This document shows positions 22,218 to 33,398 of a stretch of 64,000 nt of DNA, piece after piece. Source of the DNA: Begonia masoniana (Eukaryota > Streptophyta > Magnoliopsida > Cucurbitales > Begoniaceae). The translations under genes were made by a program, and so were the position numbers. The stretch is taken from NCBI GenBank assembly GCA_022432975.1, contig CM039502.1, forward strand, positions 74,419,497 to 74,483,496, read 5' to 3'. Every line of letters begins with the position of its first letter. Position 1 is the first letter of the stretch. The notes beneath the pieces are model-generated. The model ran no database searches and had not been told where the DNA came from. It saw only the letters and a list, made by a program, of their open reading frames with translations.

Positions 22218-24479
22218 TGTAACAGCCCGAGTCTCCCAAACCCGATTTGTTACTCATGACATAGGATTAGACTAAGAAATTTACGAAAAATTTTAAAATT
22301 TCTCTCAATGATGAAAATTCCATCTATAATCCTCGATTGTACAGCGGAAAACTCGATATGTAAACAACATTTATAAATAGACAAAATGTTAAGACTTTTG
22401 ACTGAGGGAATTGAGAATCAAGGGATATCTACCGATCGCAAACGACAAAACTTTCTTCTCGCATCTGCCGATCGCAAAACGACAAAACATAATCCCCCAC
22501 TTCTACCGATAGTATTAAACAACGACATCTACCGATTGTCACGTGCAACCCACTTGACTCATTAAACTTCTTCCGATAGAATTAAACAACATCTACCGAT
22601 AGAATTAAACAACATCTACTGATAGAATTAGACAACCTCTACCGGTCACAAAATGACAAAGCATGATTTCCCACATCATCCGATCACAAGACTGACAAAA
22701 CTTATTACTCACTTCTACCGATAGCGAACGAAATCTACATCTACCGATTTACATGTGAATCACACGTGACATATTAAGCATCATCCGATAGAAGACTTCT
22801 ATCGGTGAATCAGAAATTCCTAGCATCTGCCGATCGTGATAAACAGCATCTACCGATTGACATGTGTATCACACGTGACATATAAGCATCATCCGATAGA
22901 AGACCTCTACCGGTGAACAAGAAATTCCTAGCATCTGCCGATAGTGATAAACAGCATCTACCGACGACAACATCTACGAAACGAGACATCCTGACTTTCA
23001 CGGACTTCAACTTGACTAAAATAAGATTGCACAGGTATAAATCATAGACTCATCCAGAATATGTGTAGCGGAAGACTTAAATAAAACATAAATCATTCTA
23101 TCTCCTCATGATCATTCTTAAACTTAGAAATCCAGTCAGACAAATCCCAAAATTCATCGTGTTAAGAAAATCCCTTCTTACTTAATTTCACTATGTATAA
23201 TTCTTACTAACATCATAAGAGCAGTAACTAGGGGTCATAATCGCCTTCCAGCCACACACTGTCACCCTGAGCTCCATCCAGCAACCAGTCTTAGACGTCC
23301 TCACTAAATTTGGGATCCTCACCTGGTAGTTCTTCACCTACATCATAAGGTTTAAACTATAAGACTAATGCTTAGTAAGGAGTGCAACACTAACATGTAT
23401 GCATGAATGCACAGTTTAAGAAATTCACATGTTCATGATCTTTTCTTGTTCTTGTTCTTGTTCATCGTTTTCATCACGTTCTTGTTCATCATTTACATCA
23501 TGTGGATTAAGGGAGGATTTGTGCCGAAAATGGGGTTGACAGTGAAAGTGTACATAGTCCCTTACGGGCCGTATTCATGGTCTTCCTTTTGGACAGTAAC
23601 ATACGTCAAACCGCCCCCAACCCTCTCTTAATGCTTGTTATTTAAGTTTCATGTTCATATCTTGATCGTGAAGGAAAACATACATTTAAAACATTTTCAT
23701 ATGCCTGAAAAGGAAACAATCATGAAGCATGAGTATGAATACACTTATTTCATCGGACTAGAAGGTCAGATAAATCATTCAACAGTAAATCATGTTGTTA
23801 ACTCACATATCATAACCATAAAGACAATATCACAAACAACTTTCGGACATCATAATCAACTTTAACTTAGTACCCTCATGATGTAGGGCCCTAAAGGCTG
23901 GGAATTCTACTCACTCACTTACCTGATTTCCCTTAGCAACTTCAGCACTTCACCTCGGATTTTTTTTTTTTCCTTCACATAGAAAATTTACATTACGAGT
24001 TAAAACAAATCCTAAAAAGTTCAACCAAAAGTCCTCAGTAGAATCTACGTACATGCATTTCTAAGGTTCTAGTCAAGCACCTTATGTGCGTAAATCAATT
24101 TTCCAGAACCTAAAATGCCCAGATTCAACCTAGCAACTAAACACTGTCGGTTATCTTAATGTCCAGAATTGAATCGGAAATGCCATTTCTGAAGAATCGA
24201 TCACTGACGAAGGAGTCGTTGGCAAAGAGAAGGAGAGCTCTGGAGAAAAAGGAAAATCGCCAAGAGAGGAATGTCGGCTACCATGAGGTTTTAATGAGGT
24301 TTAAGGATTTCCATTTACTATATATACTAAATAAAATCCTCCTTTATTACGGTTTTGCCACCACACAAATAGAAATAGAATAAGCTTTGGCATTTAATTC
24401 TAAATCGAAAAGATCATTAATAGAGGTGACAGTTAAATTAGTTAAGAAAATCACCTGGCCGAAATTGTCGGGTGTTACA
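22218..24479 (-). repeat. 5' LTR of the gypsy element
   Basis: 2,262 bp. It differs from the left LTR by scattered substitutions and an internal deletion of about 150 bp. A degenerate tRNA-Met primer-binding site (AGTATCAGAGC on the minus strand, about 22,202-22,212) lies just outside it. Confidence 0.92.
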
Positions 24480-24484
24480 CCTTG

Positions 24485-24881
24485 TGTCCACTTCATTCCT
24501 TGCATTAATAAAATGAGAGTGGAACTGAAAAGGTACGTGCATTCCTACTATCACCGGGTGACTTATATGCAGATGTATTCACAATTTATTCAACCCATGA
24601 ACGGCCCACAAATGTGGCCGGCTATGACGGCACTCATAATGCTCAAAAGACATCGCCAACCTGGTAGGCCGAAAAAGACAAGAGTGCGAGATGTCGACGA
24701 GCCGTCGAGTTTGAAAATTAATAAGAAGAACTCGAAGATGACGTGTGACATATGTCAGCAGCAAGGGCATAACATTCGCACTTGTCCTCACAGGGGATCC
24801 ACTTCAGACGCTGTTGCACAAGACATGTTTATGGGTTTCAATAAATTTGAGGGGACGCAAGAATCTACGACGCGAGGCTGA
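24485..24881 (+). pseudogene. MULE transposase C-terminus (SWIM end and CCHC knuckle)
   Basis: Continues directly from the other side of the gypsy insertion: the Cys...His pair of the SWIM finger spans the target duplication. It then has a basic region (RQPGRPKKTRVRD) and a zinc knuckle CDICQQQGHNIRTC at 24,744-24,785, the usual DNA-binding tail of plant MULE transposases. Open to TGA at 24,881. The following ~600 bp (24,882-25,494) are AT-rich with no gene I can support. Confidence 0.85.
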
Positions 24882-25494
24882 GGCCGAGGTAGGAATCATT
24901 GAATGTAATGTTTGAAATTGGTTAATTGTAGTTTAATTAATTAATTTATTGAACACGTGATTTAATTTTAATTGCAATCATTAAGTTTTTACATCCTGAA
25001 GATATTTGAAATTGTAATTTTTTTTTAAATAATTTTTTTTTTATTTTAGTTTATGTTAGGAATACTTATCTATTAAATGTTATTCAAATTAGAATTATTT
25101 ATTTGTTTCAGTTTATTTAAACAAAAAAAATTGAAAAAATGGACAGAGTTTCATTTGTTTTGTGACTCCTTAACTATCTTCAAACAATTCCTGCAAATTC
25201 AAATAACAAATATAGACCCAACAACCAGAATCCAGTACGTATAATAAACATCAAAACATAAAATGAAAAGTAAAGTACATCTAAATATAAAAACACGTTA
25301 ATTACTTTAATTCAATTAAATATATAACATAAGGAATACATTAAAAGAAATATCCAACATAAACTAAACTACGGTAAGGGTGGAGGTGGGGCATCATCGG
25401 CCTCGCCGTCTCCGCCTGCACGCCAACGCTCGAAGGTGTCTTCGAGCCATATTTGGGACAATCTCATGAAATCCTGCCGCTCCTGCATGATGTC

Positions 25495-26146
25495 TCATCT
25501 CTGATCCCACATGTCGTACATCCTGTCCAACCTCTGTCTCATCTCGACAAGATAGTTATCTATCCTGTCAAACATCTGCTCCCATCTACTAGCCTCGTGG
25601 TGGTACAATGGCGGTGCGGTGATGGTAGCGGTGGCATCCTCGGTGGCAGTGGCGTCGACGTTCTCAGTGGCGGTGGTAGTGACGTCCTCCATCAGAACAT
25701 CCCTGAGATGTAGAGGCTCCATGATCTCCCTTTGGCATCCAAGACCCGTCGACTTTGACCAGGCCCATCCGAGTAAGATGAATCTTGTCAAATACATTGC
25801 CAGATTTGCGTGATCTGATATGCTCTCATCTGGGCACATGAAACTGAGATCGCTCTACGATAATCCAAATCAATGAACCGAACAACAGACACTTATTTTT
25901 TGTTCTCTCGACCTCATGCATGTGACTTACAATCATGAATCCTGGGTCGAACGTCGTGCCGCTGTATAGCTTCTGCATAATATAGAGATTCATCCAGCTG
26001 ACAAGATCTCTGTGTCCATCCCTTGACAACAGGGTGTGGCTAATCAGGTTGTGAACAACCCGAGCCTTGATGTTCAAGGACTTCGATTTTGGCTTCACAA
26101 AGCCTGCAATGTTTGAATTGCAATAGATTTTCCTTATGAACTCCAT
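25495..26146 (-). pseudogene. Second ORF of the MULE (plant-transposon protein-like)
   Basis: Two overlapping frames on the minus strand (25,826-26,146 and 25,495-25,839) read as one protein with a shift. Part of it (HTLLSRDGHRDLVSWMNLYIMQ) resembles the 'putative plant transposon protein' type often found beside MULE transposases. The C-terminal part is Thr/Ala-rich and ends in a likely coiled coil (RIDNYLVEMRQRLDRMYDMWDQR region). Function unknown. It is convergent with the transposase inside the same TIRs, so it probably belongs to the element. Similar sequence may extend upstream to about 26,570. Confidence 0.5.
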
Positions 26147-26577
26147 TCCCTCTGTTGTCCGGGCAAAATCACACTTTCAGGGAAGAGTGATAATATTTCT
26201 ACGCGTCTTCTTCATCAAATACGATTAATTCGTTGATAATGCATTGCAGAGACGACAATATCCGTACCGAATAGGTACGACTCCACGCACCCCATCCTCC
26301 TGTACTATCCAAGTTCGTATAAAATAGACGAATCACTCTATCACAGCTATCTCCTTGCATGTCGTACACCCCTGCAAGGAGATGTTGTCAAACATCTCCT
26401 TGATCTCCAATGACTCCTAACCACTAAAGTTGGTAGTCTTTCCATAGATAATCGAGCAATTTGACGTATCTCGCTCGAATTGCTCCTCACACGCCCGGTT
26501 TGAAATTCCATATGCGACGGCTGTGACTTTTCCTCCCGATTTGTCTTCCGCGGAACCTTTCGACCAACAAAAGTTTG

Positions 26578-26594
26578 GGGGGGGGGGGGGGGGG
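26578..26594. repeat. Poly-G tract
   Basis: A run of about 17 G inside the MULE. The surrounding 26,150-27,010 has no other feature I can support. Confidence 0.85.
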
Positions 26595-27010
26595 CATTTT
26601 TAGATCGATTTGGCGATTTTCAAGAAGGGTTTTCAGATTTTTTGGGTTTAGGCTTGGATTTATGGGATTTTCTCAAATGCAACCTCGTATTTTTGCAAAA
26701 TCTCTGTGGAAATGGGTCAGCTGTGATGATTTCGGTGTGGTTTTGACAATTTTGGGATCGGTTTTAATGATTTGGGTCTATTTTTTTGATGATTTGGGGG
26801 CTCAAATTAACCGCCGATTGCAGAGATGATTTGGGTGGTCGGATTTGGGATTTCAACCAGCAAACCCCTCGAGTTTGGACGATTACGGTTGCAAATGATT
26901 GAAACCGATGATTTCGGCAGCGAGGGAGGGGATTTCGACGAGAGAAAAGGCGTTGTGCAGACAATTTTACCCGACTGAAGCTGCCTGAGGATTTAAAATC
27001 ACGAAGACAG

Positions 27011-27278
27011 TTAACCGTGTGAGGGTCTGCACCCCCGCGTTGTTCTAAATGCGGTTAATCATCTCAAATGAGGTGGTTAACCGCATAACGCAGGGGGCCA
27101 TCGGTTAATCGCATAACCCCCCGCATTATGTGGTTAACCGTGTAAGGCATGCGATTAACAGCTGCACCCAGTGCATGGGGTCAGCGGTTAACCGCCAAGC
27201 TTTTTTTTGCACTTTCGAAAGTTTAAGCTTTTTTTCTAAACTTTTCTGATACTTCAAGCTTTTTTATGCACTTAATCC
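27011..27278 (-). repeat. MULE right TIR
   Basis: Inverted copy of the left TIR, diverged by scattered substitutions. It ends ...TTTTTTATGCACTTAATCCT and also has repeated GGTTAACC palindromes. Confidence 0.88.
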
Positions 27279-27722
27279 TTAATATCATAGTAGTTTTATC
27301 TTCATTTTCTGAAAATTGTTATAAAAGTTCTTTAATTATTGAGTGACAAACTTATTGACAGTTTTCCAAAATTATTATGAGAATTTATCAACCTTTTGGA
27401 AAAGTTTTTTCAGAGAAAAATCCGAGTGTTTTGTGTTGATTTAGAGAAACGTTCTCTAAAATCAAATAAATTGTCTCATGTATTGAGAATGTAATCTCTG
27501 ATATATTGAGTGTAATCTTGTTGTGTTAATCACGCTCACACGTGCTTATTCAAAATAAGAAGAATTGTTAGAGAAGATCAAAGGTTTCAAATGTTGAGAA
27601 GATTATTCTCTAAACTCTCAAATTTTGTATTTGTATAAAGATTTCTACAAAAGTATAATTTTTCATCCTTTTAAATTAGATATAAATTACATATATTTTA
27701 CACATGATTATTAATATAATAT
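27279..27722. other. AT-rich spacer
   Basis: No coding region or terminal repeat found between the MULE and the next MITE. Confidence 0.55.
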
Positions 27723-28569
27723 AGGGTAATTATCGATTTGAATCCTGTACTATACAGCTTTTTTAATTCATCCCTTGTACTAAAAAAAGGGGCAAACTGA
27801 ACCCTGTACTTTGATTATGTTATCAGTTTTGACCTTCTATCAAAAATTTCATTAAACTTTCATTTAAAAAATTACCAAACGATCTTGGATTTAGTTGAAA
27901 TTTTTACCACATGTTCACTACTTAATGGAAAGATAATCTGGAAATTTTTGTGATTTTTGAACACATGTACTATTTATTGTAATTTTATTTTAGTATTTTA
28001 TAGAAACATTATAATAAATCATACAAATTTTAGAAAATCACGAAAATGTTTCTATTATCTACCCATGACAGATTGAACATGTGGAAATGTTTTCAAATAA
28101 AGCAAATGTCGTTTGTTATTTTTTTAAATTAATCTCAGTTTTTTCTTTACTTTATAAATTAATTTTTTAAAAAATATCAAACGATATTTGATTTATTTGA
28201 AAAATTTGTCACATGTTCAACCTATCATATGTAGATAATAGAAAAATTTTCGTGATTTTCTAAAATTTGTATGATTTATTATAATATTATTATAAATTAC
28301 TAAAATAAAATTACAATAAATCTTACATATGTTTAAAAATCACGAAAATTTTCAGATTATCTTATCATTAAGTATGAACATGTGGTAAAAATTTCAACTG
28401 AATTCAAGATCGTTTGGTAATTTTTTAAATGAGTGTTTAATGAAATTGTTGATAGAAGAGTCAAAACTGATAATAGAATCAAAGTACATGGTTCGGTTTG
28501 TCGGTTTTTTTAGTACATGGGGCGAATTGAAAAAAAGTGTATAGTACAAGGTTCAAATCGATAATTACC
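27723..28569. mobile_element. Fold-back MITE (MULE-type), 847 bp
   Basis: The left half is an imperfect inverted copy of the right half over nearly the whole length; ends are GGTAATTATCGATTTGAA. Exact 9-bp direct repeats ATATAATAT flank it (27,714-27,722 and 28,570-28,578), a size typical of Mutator-like elements, although AT-rich. No coding capacity. A diverged partial relative seems to lie near 58,940-59,170. Confidence 0.85.
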
Positions 28570-29349
28570 ATATAATATATTAACGATCAACTTATATTCA
28601 TGATCAATCATTTTTCATGATATATAGGTAATCACACGCTACAAGTGTTATGAATATCCATAATTTCTGCCATGCAAGAGAACTCGAAAAACCAACATAT
28701 TTGACATCCACAATTTTTATAGACAAGAAACTACAACCACGTAAGAGAAATTTATTGTATTCAAATCGAAGTACATTATGAGTTTTGTAACTCCTCAAGC
28801 CTAACAACTCTATCCCTTCGCTTCCATCACAACCCTACGAAAAGTTATATGTCTCAATTTTTTGACATGACCTAAATAGAATTTAAGTCATTAAATGCTG
28901 ATATCATATCTAATGATATAGCGTCTAATAATCGCCATAGTATTAAGCAAAATGATTATAGACCTGTTTTCCAGGGTCAACTCAAGAACCAAACATTATA
29001 TTCTTTGTAGATAACGTTGAAATCCATTAGCATTTAGCCATGAACATGTAAAGCTTTTTTTGAGCATTATTGACCATCATTCTCACACATGCTCTAGCAA
29101 CCGAGAGGGCTCCACTCCAAACAATGGGTGAGCTCCATCCCTATTTCCAACTGATAAATTCATGCAGTAAGTGTCGCAAGAACGCAATAAAATTATGGTT
29201 TTGGTCTTTTAATTCTCGACAAAATAGAGTCGATTAGTGGGAACTGATCGAGCGATCAACTAGACAACATGACAAGAACAAATCGGAAATAATGTCAAGC
29301 CATTTCGACAATTTCATTTGTCATATGTACACCATCATAGTGCAAACTA
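28570..29349. other. Region 3' of the TMK pseudogene
   Basis: Single-copy-looking AT-rich DNA downstream of the kinase stop codon; presumably old 3' UTR and spacer. No gene supported. Confidence 0.55.
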
Positions 29350-29833
29350 TTACCTTCTTTCAGTTTTTGATTTAAAATCAACAGAAGTGAAAGACTCTGC
29401 AAAACCAGTGGGTCTAGAAGGAATACTTCCTTTGTTGTCTTCAAAATCAGCACTGCTCTGATCTTTTCCTTCTGCTTCTTGCCAATCCTTGACCATCTGG
29501 TTCAGAGGTAGACTGTAATCTATCCCAGAAAATTCCTGAGTGCCATTGTCAAATGGTTTCCACTTCTCGACCAGAGAGACAAGTACGTTTACGGCATGAC
29601 CCATATCGGGCCGTTGGCTAGGCTCCATTGCAGTGCAATGCCCAGCTAATTCAGCAATTTTTGAAATGCTTTCAAATATTTCTTCTATGTTGTCTAAAGC
29701 TGGATCAATGGCAGAAATCAGCTTCACTCTGCTGGATTTTACGTGCCAAAACCAGGCTGCTAAGTACTGCCTTTCCTCTGCTCGTTTCTCGTCGATTTCC
29801 AACAGTCCAGTAATTAGTTCCATAAGCACTACT
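29350..29833 (-). pseudogene. TMK: TMK-type receptor kinase, exon 2 C-terminal part
   Basis: The end of the kinase domain: VLMELITG, a diverged linker, then AELAGHCTAMEPSQRPDMGH with the conserved RPDMGHAV block. The family-specific tail SIPSRPTGFAESFTSVD ends in TAA at 29,350-29,352. The open frame joins precisely with 33,223-33,270 across the Copia insertion; the codon break lies in the TSD CTACT. Intact in itself, but cut off from its 5' exon sequence by the element. Confidence 0.93.
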
Positions 29834-31129
29834 TGTTAAAATTTAGTGTGACCCGAATTCTAGTTGGGCCAGGTTGGGCCCGTATATTAATATTAGGGTT
29901 TTACGTTTTCTCTATTTATTGATACTTGAGTCGCAAAACTCATTGTACCGATTTGATATTAGCGATTCTCTCCTCTGCCCGTGGTTTTTTTCCTTTCTAG
30001 GGTTTCCACGTAAAATTCGGTGTCCATTATTTTCTCGTTTTTCTTTTTCGGTTTCTGAATTGTTCGTTACAAGTGGATTAAAGCGTCTAATCCTAACAAC
30101 TGGTATCAGAGCGTCTAATCATAACAACTGGTATTAGAGCTTTAGGTTGAAGTGGTTTTTAAAAAATCAGGGGGGTATCGAACGATTTCAGGTTTGTAAA
30201 TTTCGGTGAGTGAAGTTTGCAATTTTATTAGAAAAAGAAAATAGAAAAGAAATTTAATTTCTTTTCTAAGATTTGTTCTCTGCCGTGTGAAGAACAAAGT
30301 TGGAGAAAGAAAAAAAAAACAAGGTAAAAGGAAAAGGTCAAAAAAGAGAAAGGTTTTGTTTCTCTCACTTTTCTCTGGATTGTTTCCTCGACAGTGAAGA
30401 CACTGTAGCTTCCTCTTCACCAGAACAGAACAGCGAAGAAACAGAAGAGAAGCCCGCCGTTCAGCCGCCGCGAACTGTCATCTGAAGATCAGGTCGTTGC
30501 CGCAAAGGATAATTTGTCCGCCGTTATCAGGTCGTTGCCGCAAAGGATAATTTGTCTGCCGTTCGATAGATCACCGAGGACACTCTGTTCTCGCACGCCG
30601 CGCCGCGCTCATGCCCTAGACCACCGTTCTGCCACCGCGCACCAGAACTGCGCCGCCGCCGACTGCCATCCGAAGCTGTCCGCCGTCCGTCGATCCAAAG
30701 CAGTATACTGTGTGTGCACTTGTGTGCTGTGAACAGTGTGCGAACAAAAACTGTGGAATTTTCTGTTGAAAAATTCTCAGGAACTCGCTGAATTTATTTT
30801 TCAGTCGACAGTAGAATTTTGTGATATTTTGGGGATAAAAATATATGTTTTGGGTGATTCATCTGTGATTAATTATTGGGTTGAATAATTAATCGGGAAA
30901 TTATCGATTTGTTGGACGATTTTTATTGGTTCAGAATATTCTGCAGGATTTATTCTGATTTTTAAAAGGGAGCAATTTTTGAGAAAATATTTGGGCAAAG
31001 TTATTGATTCAGATATTTTCAGACTCGGAAAATTTATTTGGTAGATTTATTGATATTGTGGAGATTGATTGTTGAGGTTGAATAATTGATCTGAAAATAT
31101 CAGTTTTTGGGCATTGATTATTGATAACA

Positions 31130-32501
31130 ATGGCATGCGCCGATAGCACAAGACACGGTATTGAAAAATTCAATGGGATGGATTTTGCATTCTGGAAAAT
31201 GCAAATCGATGATTACTTGTACGGGAAAAGACTTCATCTTCCTTTGAGTGCGAAACCAGAGAAGATGGAAGACGGTGAATGGAACCTCCTCGATAGACAG
31301 GTTTTGAGAGTCGTCCGATTGACGCTAGCAAAAAGCAGTTGCTCACAACGTAGTGAAGGAGAAGACCACCGCGAGTCTGATGAAGGCTCTATCTGATATG
31401 TACAAGAAACCATCTGCGAACAATAAAGTATTTCTTATGAAGAAGCTTTTTAATCTGAAGATGATTGATGGTGTTTTTGTCAGCAGCGCATCTAAATGAG
31501 TTCAATATTATTGTAAATCAATTGCTATATGTGGAAATTGATTTTGGGGATGAGGTTCGTGCCCTAATTTGGGAGCCTATGAGAGCAGCAGTTAGTAACT
31601 TAGTTGGAAGTGCTAAACTAGTATTCACCGATGTGAGGGAATCGTATTCTTGCCGAGGAGGTTCGTAAGATTGATTCTGGTGAAACATCGATAAACTCAG
31701 CTCTGAGTGTTGAAAATAGGGGCAGAAATAAAAATAAAGGTCCGGACAATAAAAATCGAAGTTAGAGGAAGTCCAGAAAACACGCCAACTTTGAGTGTCA
31801 TCATTGTGGCAAGAAAGGACACATAAAGAGATTTTGTCACAAGTTTCTTCGGGAGAATCTGAATGCCAAAGGAAAGGAAAAGATGTTCGAAGAGGGTGAT
31901 ATAGATGAGGAGGCAGACACAGCCACCGAGGAGTCCTTTAGTGTGTACAATGAGGATGTTGTAAATTCTGATTGTCAAGATAAGAGTTGGGTGATAGATA
32001 GTGGCGCTTTAATACATGCCACTTCGCGGAGAGATTTCTTTACGTCCTACACTTCGGGTGATTATGGAAGTGTGAGGATGGAAAATGGTAGCGTTGCAAA
32101 AGCCATTTGGTATGGGAGATGTGTGTTTGGAGACCAACATCGGCATCACCTTGGTTTTGAGAGGTGTGAAGCACATCCCTGACATCCGCAAGAATTTGGT
32201 CTCGACTGGCAAGCTCGACGAAGAAGGGTTTGGCAACACCTTTCGTGACGAAAAATGGAAGCTTACCAGAGGTTCATTGATTGTGGCGAGAGGAGAAAAA
32301 TGCTCCTCATTATATGTGATGCATGCGAAGATTGCGGATTCTACAGTCAATGTGGTGGGTAATAAGGCTGCAAAGTTTGTGAATTCACATTCTAAGAGAA
32401 AGGTTAAGAAGACTCGGAAGAAGTCAGGTTCTCAGGTGAAGTTCAAGTTGGGATCTGAGGGTACATCAGAGCCGGTAAGTCAGCTTATTACAGATGTTTA
32501 G
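31130..32501 (+). pseudogene. Copia gag and protease (Tork/TNT-like)
   Basis: From ATG 31,130: gag typical of Tork-type elements (FNGMDFAFWKMQIDDYL), zinc knuckle CHHCGKKGHIKRFC (31,796-31,837), then the protease motif WVIDSGALIHATS near 31,990. The GAG-pre-integrase-like segment continues to SSLYVMHAKIADS. At least four frameshifts or stops (about 31,340, 31,480, 31,650 and 31,760). The coding block ends at 32,501 without any pol domain. 30,113-31,129 is untranslated leader with a second PBS-like copy near 30,130. Confidence 0.85.
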
Positions 32502-32549
32502 TCATCAGTTTCAATTTCACGTCAGAATGGTATCGTCAAAGGTAAAACA

Positions 32550-32750
32550 ATGCAGAAGGTTAAAACTCCGGGACGATATGATGAAACTGTGAGTTATGTA
32601 TTGAATGTGTTTGAGGGTAAAGATTCCTGTGTGGAGTCTTCAACATGTTCAGAGGCAGTTCGTTGCGACAACTCTGATAGTTCAGTGATACATGGAGGAG
32701 GAGATGCTATTTCTTCTCAAGTAAATCTCTCAAGTTTAAGCGGAGCTTAA
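32550..32750 (+). CDS. Small unknown ORF before the Copia 3' LTR
   Basis: 66 codons, Ser/Asp/Cys-rich, in the place where integrase or RT would be. I recognise no domain. It could be a replaced 3' part of the gag-protease ORF or chance open frame. Confidence 0.25.
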   Translation: MQKVKTPGRYDETVSYVLNVFEGKDSCVESSTCSEAVRCDNSDSSVIHGGGDAISSQVNLSSLSGA

Positions 32751-33222
32751 ACTTGAACGGTATCGGATGCTGAGTTGGCCCATCTGGGGCCTTTGTGGTA
32801 GATGAGCTTTTTTTAATGGAGTTTTGCATATTTGTTTCCTTGCACCGAAATTTCGTTGAAGGTGGAGATTGTGAGAGTTCAGTGTTCTGGATTCGCTTTG
32901 GGTTGGGCCGAGTAGCCCGTTGGATCTCTCACATGGAATTCGTGTCAAGGTGGAGATTGTTAGAATTTGGTGTGACTCGAATTCTAGTTGAGTCGGGTTG
33001 GGCCCGTATATCAATATTAGGGTTTTACGTTTTCTCTATTTATTGATACTTGAGTCGGAAAACTTATTGTAGTGAATTGATATTAGTGATTCTCTCATCT
33101 GCCCGTGGTTTTTTTTCTTTATAGAGTTTCCACGTAAAATTCGGTGTCCATTATTTTCTCGTTTATCTTTTTCGGTTTCTGAATCGTTCGTTACAGGTGG
33201 ATTAGGGCGTCTAATCATAACA

Positions 33223-33270
33223 CTACTCCAAAGCTAAACACATTGGCTTTTGTCGTTACTTTCCCCGTCA
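33223..33270 (-). pseudogene. TMK: TMK-type receptor kinase, start of exon 2
   Basis: 48 nt reading VTGKVTTKANVFSFGV after an AG acceptor at 33,271-33,272, at the family's conserved kinase position. The intron is 33,271-33,398, with donor GTAAGA. Its end is the Copia target site. Confidence 0.9.
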
Positions 33271-33398
33271 CTGATTCAAATTTTTCCCACATGAAATTGT
33301 GGAAAGTTAGAAAATTAAGATCATGTAGAGCAAATCATATCCAAAAAACTCAGTTTATTGCACAATTTGATAAACACTATTTCATAGAAATCTCTTAC

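Larger units (their letters stand above)
15180..24479 (-). mobile_element. Ty3/gypsy chromovirus (Tekay-like), full length, defective
   Basis: A 9.3-kb LTR element on the minus strand with target duplication CCTTG (15,175-15,179 and 24,480-24,484). The 5' LTR is 22,218-24,479 and the 3' LTR 15,180-17,591, both TGTAAC...GTTACA. Order on the minus strand: gag, protease, RT, RNase H, integrase, chromodomain remnant. This order and the chromodomain-like end place it among chromoviruses, closest to the Tekay/Del type. Every coding block has frameshifts or stops. It sits inside the SWIM finger of the MULE transposase. Confidence 0.93.
12763..27278 (+). mobile_element. Mutator-like element (MULE) with long TIRs
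   Basis: Inverted repeats of about 260 bp (12,763-13,021 and 27,011-27,278) flank a MuDR-type transposase on the plus strand and a second ORF on the minus strand. Without the 9.3-kb gypsy insertion the element is about 5.2 kb. A target duplication is not clear; TTAATAT-like sequence lies on both sides, but I cannot fix nine matching bases. The transposase has several stops, so the element is not autonomous now. Confidence 0.88.
29834..33222 (+). mobile_element. Copia retrotransposon with gag and protease only, 3.39 kb
   Basis: Two 265-bp LTRs (29,834-30,098 and 32,958-33,222; TGTTA...TAACA), target duplication CTACT (29,829-29,833 and 33,223-33,227). The tRNA-Met primer site is TGGTATCAGAGC at 30,101-30,112, and purine-rich AAGGTGGAGATT precedes the 3' LTR. 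LTRs differ at roughly 8% of sites by eye, so this is an older insertion than the Cassandra at 3,088. No integrase, RT or RNase H is present. It is inserted in TMK exon 2 on the opposite strand. Confidence 0.93.

Noticed and set aside
26575..26829. 84-codon open frame starting in poly-G
   Set aside because: Low-complexity start, no recognisable protein, lies in the MULE interior.
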